Source: MADRE2 sp964397015
Lineage (GTDB): Bacteria; Desulfobacterota; Desulfobacteria; Desulfobacterales; Desulfobacteraceae
Assembly (NCBI GenBank): GCA_964397015.1
Contig: CAYNHL010000017.1
Location: forward strand, 1-40,773
Direction of reading: 5' to 3'
Length of the DNA: 40,773 nt
The notes beneath the pieces are model-generated. The model did no database searches, was not told the DNA's origin, and worked only from the letters and a program-made list of their open reading frames with translations. This document shows, piece by piece, positions 26,263 through 35,400 of the stretch. The stretch's first letter is position 1. Every line of letters begins with the position of its first letter. The position numbers were made by a program, and so were the translations under genes.

Positions 26263-27242
26263 CCAGTGAGTTGAAATCCAGGATCATCGATCTTGTCAGA
26301 AATGACCTTGAAAGGGTTGAGCAGGCCCTTGAATCGCAAATGAAACCCAATTTGGACCTGGTAAAGGACATCGCTTCACACCTGCTTTTCAGTGGCGGAA
26401 AACGGTACAGGCCTCTTTTGATGATTCACAGTGCCAGGCTGTGCGGGTATGACGGTGGATATGAAATTGAATTTTCAACCATATTTGAATATCTTCACGT
26501 GGCCTCCCTGCTGCACGATGATGTTGTGGACGAAGCCTGGAAAAGGCGGGGAAAGGAAACGGCCCACAGCCGTTTCGGTGTTCCCCGGGTAGTGCTGACC
26601 GGTGATTTTTTGATGGCCCGTTCCCTGTCCATTGCATCCGAGGTCAAGGACCCGTCTCTAATAGATGTCATTGCCCGGATCACCACCCAGATGGCCCAGG
26701 GTGAAATTGAACAGATGGGGTATAAAGGGGATGCCGGACTCAAGGAGTCCGATTATTTGAGGATAATTCATCGCAAGACCGGAGTACTGCTCGAGGGAGC
26801 CTGCAAGAGCGGGGCTGTTTTGGCAAAGGCATCTGAAAAAGAGCAGGACACGTTGTCAAGGTTTGGCCGTCACCTGGGCCTTGCATTCCAGATGACGGAC
26901 GATCTGCTGGATTACACCGCTACGGCCGATACGCTCGGAAAAGAACCAGGTACCGATATCCGGGAGGGTAAGCTGACCCTTCCCCTGATTGCCGCCCTTG
27001 AAAATGCGGGCACAGAAGACGCGGCCTTTATCATGCGAATGGTGGAAAACCCCGGGATCGGTATGGATGAATTTGAAAGGCTCAAACAGGTCCTGTACAG
27101 GTGCGGGGGCATCGAATATACCCAACAACAGGCTATGGCTCATGCGAAAGAAGCCATGGCCTGTCTCGAAATGTTCAGGGACTCGGCATCCAGGCGGTTG
27201 TTGAAGTTACTGGCAGAATATTCCATTGCAAGGAATGAGTAA
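26259..27242 (+). CDS. Long-chain trans-polyprenyl diphosphate synthase
   Basis: A 327-residue prenyltransferase of the IspA/IspB fold, condensing isopentenyl diphosphate onto an allylic primer, most likely to make the menaquinone side chain. GGKRYRP (46-52), the first aspartate-rich motif DDVVD (87-91) followed by RRG, and the second DDLLD (214-218) are intact. Length and sequence fit octaprenyl/solanesyl-type synthases better than short-chain FPP synthases; product length cannot be read off. The start is GTG at 26259 overlapping the rimO stop. It is followed after 8 bp by the FlgT-like gene. Confidence 0.9.
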   Translation: MTSELKSRIIDLVRNDLERVEQALESQMKPNLDLVKDIASHLLFSGGKRYRPLLMIHSARLCGYDGGYEIEFSTIFEYLHVASLLHDDVVDEAWKRRGKETAHSRFGVPRVVLTGDFLMARSLSIASEVKDPSLIDVIARITTQMAQGEIEQMGYKGDAGLKESDYLRIIHRKTGVLLEGACKSGAVLAKASEKEQDTLSRFGRHLGLAFQMTDDLLDYTATADTLGKEPGTDIREGKLTLPLIAALENAGTEDAAFIMRMVENPGIGMDEFERLKQVLYRCGGIEYTQQQAMAHAKEAMACLEMFRDSASRRLLKLLAEYSIARNE

Positions 27243-27250
27243 GGAGGGGC

Positions 27251-28522
27251 ATGAGAAAGTTAAGGATGCATAAATCCATGATCATATATCTGCTGGCGGC
27301 CTCGGTTATTTGCACAATGCCTTCCCGGCTTCTGGCCGGCCCGGGTGTCACGGCGGAAGTGAGTACCGGGCAGGGGCGTATCGTCAGTGAAGATGTACCC
27401 CAGGCAAAGAAAAACGCCATTTCCACGGCCCTGGATCTCGCGGTCCAGAATGCGGTGACAGCTCTGCTGCCTAGAGATGTTCTCGCACGGAACCTTGGGG
27501 CGGTATATGAAAAAATTTTAAGTCATACATCGGATTACATTGAAACCTATAAAGTCTTGTCGGAACTGGAACAGTCCGGTTATTACCTGGTAGCGGTCGA
27601 ATCCAAAGTCAATCTGGACCGGCTTGAAAAAAGGCTCATGGATCATCAGATCATCATGACAGGACAGGACAGCCCCGTGGTGCTGATGTTGATTTCAGAA
27701 AAAACAGGCATGGAAATTCTGCCCAGATACTGGTGGGGGAACAACCCGCTGCCCTATGAATCAGTGGTGGAAACAGTGCTCAACCGGGCCATGACCCGGG
27801 AAAAGATCATGAACAGTGCCGGCAGCACGTACCGGCCGGACCCGTCTTTTTATGAAATTGTGTTTGAATCAATTTATGATGAAAATGCCGCCATGGATCT
27901 AGGGAAGCAGATTGAAGCGGACCTGGTGATCATCGGAAGTGCCAGGGCTGTTGAAACCCTGAACCGCATGGAAGAAGAACAAGCCTACATGGCTAAGATC
28001 GATCTGGGTATTTTTCATATTGAAACCAGGGAAAAAATTGCAGCCGTGACAGTTGAAGAAACAGTCTCGAGTGACACGGCGCAGACCGGTTACCACGATG
28101 CCCTGGCCAAGTCAGCCCAGGCTGCCGCCATGGAGCTGATATCCCAGATCCACGAGTTCTGGACAGAATACAACAAGAATGAGAAAACCATTGCCGTTAA
28201 CATTTCAGGGGAGCATTTTCTTTCCCGTTACGTGGCCCTCAAGGAGATTTTCAGGAAAATGCCGGAAATTGAAAGCATCCTGCCCAAAGAACTGGGTACT
28301 AATGACGCCCGGGTGGACCTGGTTTATAGAGGCGATGCCTTTCAATTCGCCAAGGCACTTGTGCTGAAATCTTTTCCATCCTTTGGTATTGAAATCTCAC
28401 AGGTGACCCGGGATGCACTGTCCATATCATTCGTTGCCCTGGACGAGGAACAGCAGGACGAGGAACAACCAGACGAGGCGCAACCAGACGAGGCACAGCA
28501 AAAAGATGATCAGGCACCTTAA
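27251..28522 (+). CDS. Exported FlgT-like protein of unknown function with acidic repeat tail
   Basis: A 423-residue protein with a signal peptide (basic MRKLRMHKSM, hydrophobic IIYLLAASVICTM, likely cleavage after RLLA), so periplasmic or surface-located. Mature residues ~35-125 (GRIVSEDVPQAKKNAISTALDLAVQNAV, then VNLDRLEKRL) resemble the N-terminal domain of flagellar assembly protein FlgT and related lipoproteins, but no flagellar genes are nearby. The middle part has LGKQIEADLVIIGSARAVE, like a GNA1162/CsgG-type strand pattern. It ends in an EEQ/DEAQP repeat. AGGAGG lies just before the ATG. The stop at 28520-28522 follows CCT; in the +1 frame a further 23 codons with matching Pro/Glu/Lys-rich composition run to 28592, so the tail may be frameshifted. 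Confidence 0.75.
   Translation: MRKLRMHKSMIIYLLAASVICTMPSRLLAGPGVTAEVSTGQGRIVSEDVPQAKKNAISTALDLAVQNAVTALLPRDVLARNLGAVYEKILSHTSDYIETYKVLSELEQSGYYLVAVESKVNLDRLEKRLMDHQIIMTGQDSPVVLMLISEKTGMEILPRYWWGNNPLPYESVVETVLNRAMTREKIMNSAGSTYRPDPSFYEIVFESIYDENAAMDLGKQIEADLVIIGSARAVETLNRMEEEQAYMAKIDLGIFHIETREKIAAVTVEETVSSDTAQTGYHDALAKSAQAAAMELISQIHEFWTEYNKNEKTIAVNISGEHFLSRYVALKEIFRKMPEIESILPKELGTNDARVDLVYRGDAFQFAKALVLKSFPSFGIEISQVTRDALSISFVALDEEQQDEEQPDEAQPDEAQQKDDQAP
28442..28501 (+). repeat. Four tandem 15-bp in-frame repeats
   Basis: Four imperfect 15-bp units (GACGAGGAACAGCAG-type) encode DEEQQ, DEEQP, DEAQP and DEAQQ at the C-terminus of the FlgT-like protein. Such arrays change length by slippage without breaking the frame. 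Confidence 0.85.
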
Positions 28523-28761
28523 AAAAGATTCTGCAGACCCTGTTGAAGGTACGCCTTCGGTGGCACCGGAAACCGGGCCGCAGGTTCAATAAAGGGGCAG
28601 CAGGTTTATCGCATGTAAAAATTTTGCAGGTGGAGTTTTGTTGTCTCTGTCGAATAAAGCTGCCGCGGCATTGATTTTTTACATGCTATTGTCTTGAAAG
28701 GCGCCGGTATTTTTCTTGACATGATTACATGAATCTGATAGTAAATTTTGAGTTGTAATAA
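28523..28761. other. Intergenic region between FlgT-like gene and tRNA-Val
   Basis: The first 70 bp are the out-of-frame tail described for the FlgT-like gene (to 28592). Further on is an 11-bp inverted repeat (28611-28621 with 28676-28686) enclosing the palindrome TGCCGCGGCA (28661-28670); this could fold into an RNA or mark a protein site. The tRNA promoter follows. No other gene was seen. Confidence 0.35.
28716..28744 (+). promoter_or_regulatory. Candidate promoter for tRNA-Val
   Basis: TTGACA (28716-28721), a 17-bp spacer and TAGTAA (28739-28744) would start transcription near 28751, about 11 nt before the mature tRNA 5' end. The -10 is weak (3 of 6). Confidence 0.5.
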
Positions 28762-28837
28762 AGGCGCGTAACTCAGTTGGTAGAGTGCTACCTCGACACG
28801 GTAGAAGTCAGCAGTTCAAGTCTGCTCGTGCCTACCA
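28762..28837 (+). tRNA. tRNA-Val (anticodon GAC), with C33
   Basis: A 76-nt cloverleaf folded by hand. Acceptor AGGCGCG pairs with CGTGCCT (one G:U), discriminator A73 and encoded CCA. The D stem is ACTC/GAGT with G18-G19, the anticodon stem CTACC/GGTAG, the variable loop AAGTC, and the T arm AGCAG/CTGCT with loop TTCAAGT. The anticodon loop is TCGACAC, giving anticodon GAC for valine GUC/GUU. Position 33 is C, whereas U33 is nearly universal. All stems pair, so the gene looks otherwise intact. Confidence 0.93.
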
Positions 28838-28845
28838 AAAAAGTC

Positions 28846-28880
28846 AAGGGTTTACAGAATTTCACTGTAAACCCTTTTTT
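28846..28880 (+). terminator. Intrinsic terminator after tRNA-Val
   Basis: AAGGGTTTACAG (28846-28857) pairs perfectly with CTGTAAACCCTT (28865-28876) across a 7-nt loop, followed by a run of T residues to 28880. This is a textbook Rho-independent terminator 8 bp after the tRNA CCA end. Confidence 0.88.
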
Positions 28881-28887
28881 GATTTTT

Positions 28888-28957
28888 GCTACCATTTTAT
28901 TTTCAGCATCGTTTTTTTGAAATCAATCTGTTTTTAAAAAGGTGACATCTTGGTAGC
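28888..28957. repeat. Inverted GCTACCA/TGGTAGC pair, possible attachment-site remnant
   Basis: GCTACCA (28888-28894) and TGGTAGC (28951-28957) face each other just after the tRNA terminator; CTACCA also ends the tRNA itself (28832-28837). With a broken tyrosine recombinase nearby these may be arm or core sites of an old attachment site. Seven-base matches can occur by chance. Confidence 0.3.
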
Positions 28958-28968
28958 GGACAAAAAAG

Positions 28969-29355
28969 CTATTTTGATTTGGGAAGTTTTGTAGTTATAA
29001 GATCCACATGTTCGGCTAAGCTCGGCCTTATTGGATTGCGCCAAACTGTTTCACCCAACCTCAATGCAAAATTGGGGGTGCTTTTTATTGACCTTAAAAG
29101 CTCTGTCTGGGCTCTATAAACGACCGTCTTTTTAAAATCTATATTGTTTTGAGTTAAAGGATTATGTCCTCTATCCCCTAATGGAGGAGTATCATAATAA
29201 AAAATCCGATACAGATAATCGCCACTTTCTCTTCTTAAATGTCTTAAACAATAATTACGAATATTGGGACCATCATACTTAAATGATTTCATCGATAAAA
29301 TACGCTTTCTCATAAACCAACCATCTATGACAAAAACTATTTTCCGACAATTCAT
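28969..29355 (-). pseudogene. NYN-domain (LabA/DUF88-like) gene with internal in-frame deletion
   Basis: A 128-residue open frame. The start resembles the NYN nuclease family: KIVFVIDGWFMRKRI (first catalytic-type Asp, D11), then GDYLYRIFYYDTPPL and IDFKKTVVYRAQTELLRSI. In full-length relatives, as I recall them, this is followed by ~80-90 residues holding KGVDMKIGLDIASLA and SGDSDF, and the protein ends W-NPIRPDLFEHIDGL. Here FALRLGETV (to about residue 104) passes directly into WRNPIRPSLAEHVDL, so the central catalytic block seems missing while the frame stays open. The ATG at 29355 has AGGA 9 nt upstream; a TTG at 29385 would be longer but weaker. The DNA is more AT-rich than its neighbours. 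It could also be a short independent family member. Confidence 0.6.
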
Positions 29356-29474
29356 TATAATTGTCCTAAAAAAGTAAAGCCCCAAGGTCAGTTTTGGCGG
29401 CTTTTATTTTGGCCAAAAGCGAGCAAGGGGCATTTTTAATCTCATATAGCGAATAAAGATTCACTCTGATACTA

Positions 29475-29502
29475 TATTTATCATGCTTTTTATTTATGTC
29501 AA
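29475..29502 (-). promoter_or_regulatory. Candidate promoter for NYN remnant
   Basis: On the minus strand TTGACA (29497-29502) and TAAATA (29475-29480) are 16 bp apart in AT-rich DNA. It would give a leader of about 110 nt before the ATG at 29355. Confidence 0.3.
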
Positions 29503-29539
29503 GCCATTTCTAAATCTTTTATTATAATTAAGCGGCACT

Positions 29540-29820
29540 CTATCTATTTAAAATCGTATTTTCAAGCTTTTTTGTAGATTTTTGATTTGGTGGCCGCATC
29601 AGATGCGCATACACGTTCAACGTCACCATGGGCGTTGAATGGCCCAGCTGGTTCTGGATTTATTTGACGTTTTTCCCTGGGCCCGCCCGTATTTGTTGGA
29701 AACACCAGATCCAGTTTGCTCGGTGGGCATGCAACCTTCCATTCCTTAAGCACCTTCATGGTGGTCGGGCCAATGTCAACTCATCGGTGTCACGTTGGTT
29801 TTTTTATTCTCAAGGTCCCG
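29540..29820 (-). pseudogene. Tyrosine recombinase (phage-type integrase), degraded C-terminal fragment
   Basis: On the minus strand one frame reads VDIGPTTMKVLKEWK then ACPPSKLDLVFPTNTG (about 29790-29690), which matches the region before the catalytic core of phage integrases. In another frame IQNQLGHSTPMVTLNVYAH (about 29656-29600) carries the catalytic LGHS histidine and the nucleophile tyrosine, ending with a Lys/Asn-rich tail and TAG at 29540-29542. The HDLRHT-type segment that should lie between them is missing, and stops interrupt the upstream part. The gene is therefore broken by a deletion plus frameshift and only its 3' end remains. It sits beside a tRNA gene, the usual integration target, and next to the NYN remnant. 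Confidence 0.8.
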
Positions 29821-29846
29821 GCCAGAATAAAGCCGGGGCCGGATGC

Positions 29847-32411
29847 TTAAAAAGTATATCCGATGGAAAAATGCAGCCGCCCTTTGTCCCTGCCGGGTTC
29901 AGGGTTCAGCCGGAATCCATAGAGCAGGCCGACCGGCCCTACGGGCGTAATGTACCGGAGCCCTGACCCGATGGTGAAGGTAAAATCGTTTGTGGTACCG
30001 GGAACCCTGGTCTGCCTCAGTGAACCGGCATCTAAAAAAACCGGGATTTCAAATTTTTCCCCCAGCTTAATGCGTGCTTCCACTGAACCTGCGATCTGTG
30101 TCCGGCCTCCGGCCGGGTTTCCGAGGCGGTCGACCGCCAGTTCATTTTCCCCGATTCCCCTTACATCTGAAATGCCGCCCAGGAAAAACAGCTGATCGTC
30201 AGGCAGGCGGGAACCGCCGGTAATGTCCTGGATGAATCCGTACATCCCCTGGAAGGCCAGCACCAACCGGTCATGGGGCTGGATGTAATACCTGGCCCTG
30301 ACCCGGTACTTGATAAAATGATCCAGGTTGTTTTTGATATCCTGGTTGTAGCTGGCGGACAGGTTGACATGAAGGCCGCGCGAGGGCCGGGTAAGGGAAT
30401 CCACAGAATGCCAGGTGATAAAAGGGGTGACAGAAGCAATGGTCCTGGAGGTGTAAAGGTCAGGGGTCGTGTCGACAGCCGGGGACAGGGCGTATTGTGT
30501 TTTGGATTCCAGTCCGAACTGCGTGCCGGCTTTAAAGGAAGGGGTCAGGTCTTTTTCCAGCGACAGCGATGTTCCGTATTCCCTGGTCCCGAAATTCTGA
30601 TTTTTCAAGGCCTGTTCCGATGCGTGCACATTTACATCCGCCAGAATATGTTTAGACATGAAATCAAAATCCCTGAGTGTAGCCCCTGTGTCATACCCGA
30701 TTCCTGAAATTTCGGCGTTGACTGTCAGCTCCCGGTTTGTTCCCAGCAGGTTCCGGTCTCCGGCCGTTACGATGGCATACCCGTCTTTTGCCGAATTGTA
30801 CCCGAAACCGGCTTCAATGGACCATGGTTTTTTTTCCCTGATGTCGGCAATGAAAAATACCTGGTCCAGGGTTTCCTGTATGCCAAGGGCCCTGACATCC
30901 GCCTGTTCAATGCACTGGAGGCTTCTAAGATCGTTTTGAAATTCGATATAACGATTGAGCGATACCGGATCTCCCTCGTGGAGCTGATTGTGCCTGAGAA
31001 TTACATCGTCCCGTGTTATAAAATTGCCAAAGTGAAAAACGCCGCCGATCCTTGCCCGTGAGTTGGAAGTGATATGAAAGTCAATGGTGTATTCATTGCC
31101 GGCCGGTGTGACATCGGTGTCAACCCGGGCGTAGATGAATCCTTTTTCAGCCAGAAATGACAGGACAGCAATCCGGTCCCGGTCAACCATTGAGCTGGAG
31201 AATGGCACGCCCTGCCGGGACTCCACGAGCCGGAGCACCTGGTCGGTATACCGGTCGGGCAGTCCGTGGAACCGAACATGGCCCACTTCCATCCTGTCTT
31301 CAGGCTCAGGCAAAGCTGCACTGTTGCCGGGCGGGGACTCCTGCCGTTCGTTTTCGACTATGCTGATCCGCACCTCTTTGATCGGCAGGCCGTTTTCTGT
31401 CCTGGTATCGGTGCTGTACGAAACCTGGCAATCCGTGTATCCGGCATTGTGATAACGTGTTTCAATGTTTTTGATGCTTCGCTTGATGCCGAAATCATTT
31501 CGGTTTCCCTTTGTAAAGATCGTCAAGTCCTTTTTCAGGGTGCGTGTCCAAAAGGCCTGGTTACCGGAAAAAAAGACGCGGTAAAAGGGGCCTTCCTGCA
31601 CCTGGAACGTCAGGATCGCCGTGTTTTGGGAAGCCGTGGTGTCAATACTGTGGCTCACGGAAACCTCGGCAAATCCCTTCTTGCGGTAAAAGGCTGTCAG
31701 GGTTTTGACATCCTGTGTGACCTCGTTTGCAATGACACGCTTTTTTGTTATCCATGAAAAGGGGAAAACCGGGTAAGATGACAGTTTCATTTTCAGGAGG
31801 GTATCTGAAAACGAATGGTTGCCATTGATTTCGATTCGGTCGATTATCAGGGGCAATCCTTTGTTGATTTCAATAAGGACTTGTTTTTGAAGCGCTTCAA
31901 GGGTTCGGTCACTGATTCGAACGTCGGCGCCGGGGTATCCTCTGTCTGCCATCAGGGACTTGACGGTTTGGGTTGCTTTAACGGTGCTGTCGGTTGTGAA
32001 TGCACTTCCAACAGCATATCCGGATGCTTTAATGACAGTGCCGCTGAAAATCGGAAAAGCGCCTGAAACCTTTATCTCTCGTATCACGGCAGTGGGAGTC
32101 AGCCGGAAGACCAGGGTGACGGCAGCCGCATCCCAGTCCTGATCAGGGATGTCGATACTGCTGAACTGCCGGGTCTGTTTCAATAGAGACACTGTTGTGT
32201 CAAGGCGCTCGGAAGAAAGCTCTTTACCAATAAGCCGGCGGGTCATTTTTTTTGCCATGGACTCCAACCCGGCCTTTCTTTCCCTGGTGCCGCCAAGGAT
32301 TTCGATTTTCACGTTCTGGACAACAGGGTTACCCGCATGGACCGGAAAACCCGGGTTTGCAGCCTGCAATGACACAAGGCAGAACAAAACGAACATTGTT
32401 TTTCTTATCAT
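29847..32411 (-). CDS. Omp85-family outer-membrane assembly protein (TamA/BamA-like)
   Basis: An 854-residue outer-membrane protein. A signal peptide (MIRKTMFVLFCLVSLQAANPGFPVHA) is followed by about five or six POTRA repeats; recognisable elements are REIKVSGAFPIFSG, DRIEINGNHSFSDTLLKMKL, YRKKGFAEVSVSHSIDT, RYHNAGYTDCQVSY and HFGNFITRDDVILRHNQLHEGDP. The C-terminal ~350 residues form the 16-stranded barrel, with the L6-loop motif DVRGIGE and the terminal aromatic strand GRLHFSIGYTF. It would fold or insert outer-membrane proteins. The start is 3 bp after the tamB stop, so the two are one operon and probably one TAM-like complex; the POTRA number is larger than in enterobacterial TamA (three), so a BamA paralogue is possible. 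An integrase scar lies immediately downstream. Confidence 0.88.
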   Translation of the reverse strand: MIRKTMFVLFCLVSLQAANPGFPVHAGNPVVQNVKIEILGGTRERKAGLESMAKKMTRRLIGKELSSERLDTTVSLLKQTRQFSSIDIPDQDWDAAAVTLVFRLTPTAVIREIKVSGAFPIFSGTVIKASGYAVGSAFTTDSTVKATQTVKSLMADRGYPGADVRISDRTLEALQKQVLIEINKGLPLIIDRIEINGNHSFSDTLLKMKLSSYPVFPFSWITKKRVIANEVTQDVKTLTAFYRKKGFAEVSVSHSIDTTASQNTAILTFQVQEGPFYRVFFSGNQAFWTRTLKKDLTIFTKGNRNDFGIKRSIKNIETRYHNAGYTDCQVSYSTDTRTENGLPIKEVRISIVENERQESPPGNSAALPEPEDRMEVGHVRFHGLPDRYTDQVLRLVESRQGVPFSSSMVDRDRIAVLSFLAEKGFIYARVDTDVTPAGNEYTIDFHITSNSRARIGGVFHFGNFITRDDVILRHNQLHEGDPVSLNRYIEFQNDLRSLQCIEQADVRALGIQETLDQVFFIADIREKKPWSIEAGFGYNSAKDGYAIVTAGDRNLLGTNRELTVNAEISGIGYDTGATLRDFDFMSKHILADVNVHASEQALKNQNFGTREYGTSLSLEKDLTPSFKAGTQFGLESKTQYALSPAVDTTPDLYTSRTIASVTPFITWHSVDSLTRPSRGLHVNLSASYNQDIKNNLDHFIKYRVRARYYIQPHDRLVLAFQGMYGFIQDITGGSRLPDDQLFFLGGISDVRGIGENELAVDRLGNPAGGRTQIAGSVEARIKLGEKFEIPVFLDAGSLRQTRVPGTTNDFTFTIGSGLRYITPVGPVGLLYGFRLNPEPGRDKGRLHFSIGYTF

Positions 32412-32414
32412 GGG

Positions 32415-35400
32415 TTACCTGAACTCCAGCTTGAAGGTTACCTGGGTACCAAAATCTCCCCTTGAATCGTTGATTACCTTGAGCACCACGTGTTCCAGCA
32501 TCCGGTATTCGACTGCGCTGGTGTGAACCGTTTCTTCATTGTCATTTCTTTTCATTGAATACACCAGTTCCATTCTGTCGGACAGTTTTTTTCCCATGGT
32601 TACGCTGACACCCGGTTCCTGGTCCGAGGATTCGTCGTATCCAAGCTTGAACGTGTCCAGCGGGGTTGCACTTTCCACGGATTCCCCGAGCATCCCCGAG
32701 GCTTTGTCCGCAATCATGCCGGCCGCGGATGTGCTTTTGCCGCCTATCTCCCGCACGGTCTTGCCCATGATCAGCAATGAGACGATATCCTCATGGGTCA
32801 GCTCCGGGTCGGAGTGGAGCTTGAAGTCAAGATTGTTCATTGTTCCGCTGATGTCCATGTAGATGGTCCAGTTGCGTATCCGGGTTGTTGCATTCAGGGT
32901 AATTTCAGGATCTGTTTTATAAGGGTTATTGAATTCAATAACCCCTTTTTCAATCTCAAAGGATTTTTTCTGATAAACCACGGTCCCCTCTGTGATCACG
33001 GCACGGCCTGTTATAACGGGATGGGCAAGTGTCCCGGTAATTCCAAGGTTGGGTTCCACCAGTATGAAGGCCAGGTTGTTATCCACGATAAATGGCGCCT
33101 TGTGTGTAACGTTGATGTTAACTGAAGCCCTGGGAAGCAACGCGTCCCTTCCCGCGGCTTCTTTTCTGCCGTCTGCAGGCTTTGAAGCTGCTGGTTGTCT
33201 TCGGGTCAGGGCTGCGACTGGATCAAAATGGATATCCTTGTAAAATTCACCCTGGTGCATCAGGATGTTCCCGGAAATGGCAGCATCTTCCCATGTGCCG
33301 GAAAATGCCAGGTCGGTGTCAAAGGTCAGTGCGGCAGTGTCTTCACTTTCAATGGTGATGTTTTGGCCTGTCAGCAGGATATCCCCCCGGATTGGCATGA
33401 AATCTTCCAAGTCCACGTTTCCGGAAAGAGACAGGCGGCCGCCACCCAGGATAGCGGCCAGGTCTTCAATGCGGATAAGGTTGTTGGAGGCATGGATACG
33501 CCCGTTGATACCGGAAATCAGCAGGCCGTCCATGGGAAGCGGGTAAGCTGCGTCTGTCAGTTGGACAGTGGCGGTTATGTCGGGATCACGGAGAGTGCCT
33601 TTCAGACCGGCGTCAATTGTAATCCGGCCGGATGCGGCTGAGGCAGCTTCAACGGCCGCCAAAGGCAGCTGTATGTCCGTATGTCCGCTCGTGCTGATGT
33701 GTCCTGTGATTGCACCGCCCTGTCCCCGGATACCGATTGCCTCCAGAAACGGTGCCAGTGGGGTTTTATTAAAGGCCAGGTCAAAATCATGGTGCAGCTT
33801 ATCCAGGTCAAAGTCCGCTTCCAGGTCGATGGTGTCATCGATTGACAGCCGGACCCGGTGTGTGTCAAGATCCACCTCTGATAGCACATGAGTGAAGGGG
33901 ATGGGAAAAGGATCTGCCACACGGATTTTTTCCAGCCCGGAAACCGGAGGAGAAAAGGTAATGGCAAGATCTGCAGCAAGGGAAATACTCTTCTGGTCGA
34001 TCCGGGCGACAAGGCCCTGGATGCTTATTTTTTCCGGTGAAGCCGTGATTTTGCCGTTGAGGTCCGACAGTTCAATTTCCGGTTCTTCAAGGGATACTGC
34101 CACATCCATAAACTCCATGCCGGCCTTGAATTGCGGTCGGGTTATGGTGCCGCCAACGTCTGCGTCAATGGCCAGATGTCCTCTGGCGGTTTCAATGGCC
34201 GCAGCGTATGAATCCTGCAGCACGATCGGCAGTGCGCCGGAGGAATGTATCCACCCGTGGAGGGATGCCTGCAGTCCGCGTATGCCCGCTGCGGCCAGGA
34301 TTGGCTCAAGGTCACTGCGGGTGAAGGATATGCGGGCATCGTACCTCGAAGTTTCTGTATCCAGGGATGCCTCAAGATTCATCATACCGTCAAGGGAGAC
34401 ATCGAGTGTTTTATCTTCAAGATTTATGTCAGCGTGTATCTTTTTGAACGGAATGGTCATGTCATCGAGAGCATTGACATCCGGCCGGGTACCCATGGTG
34501 TAGGTCAGGCCGGTTTCAAGGTCAAAGTCCATCAGTGAGCCGGCCTGGGGTCCTGGGGGGGGTGATATGTCTGAAAATTGAGTGTTTTCCAGATTCATTC
34601 CCCGGCCTTTGGCTGTAATGGTTGCCTGGACGATCCCTGCGGAAATGTCGGGGGTTATATCGGCTTTCATGTCAACGGCTTGTATGGCAATGCCATTGAT
34701 ATCAAGGTTGATGCCATTTATGACCGCCTCGATATCTGGTTGCCGTACAGGTCCTGTCAGGCGGATACTGCCGTTCGCCGAACCGCTGATCGGCACATGG
34801 ATGAATCCGGGAGCAACGTTTGAAAGATCCTGTGTTTCGATATTCATTGTTGCAGACACTGTCTGTTCCAGAAGATCGCAGCTGCCGGCAAGGCTGGCCT
34901 GCAGTCCCCGAGTGTCAAGGGACAGGCGGTCAATGGTGAAGGCACCGTTTTCGATATTTCCTGAAATTACTGCGTCACTATCGGGAATACTGGTTTCACC
35001 CGGTTTGAGCAGGACATCCCGGAGCGACAGGGTTGCCTTGAACCCGGCTGACAGAGTATCAGGATCAATGCCTTTTCCCTCGATGCCGGCGGTTAGTGCA
35101 TACTCTCCTGAAACGTTGTCGATCCATTGGGAAAAGTGATCAAGACGGCCGTCTGGTTGACTTAAAGAAAGATCGTAGCGCAGGTTGTCAGGATTTCCGG
35201 CCGGGGATAAAAAGCCGTTGGGGAAAAGATCCGTCAGGTCTGTCGCCCCTGAAAACATCACCCGGTTTTCCATCATTGCTGCCCGGCTTTCTTCTATTGT
35301 GAGAACCCGGTCTGCCAGGCGGGCAAAAATGAAAATTTCACCTTCCCTGATGTGATCTCCGGCCGCAAGATCCTGTCCTGTGATTTGAAAATCAGCCGAC

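Noticed and set aside
29628..29966. Plus-strand 112-codon frame across the integrase remnant
   Set aside because: It overlaps the 3' end of the Omp85 gene antisense, and the minus strand reads as integrase fragments.
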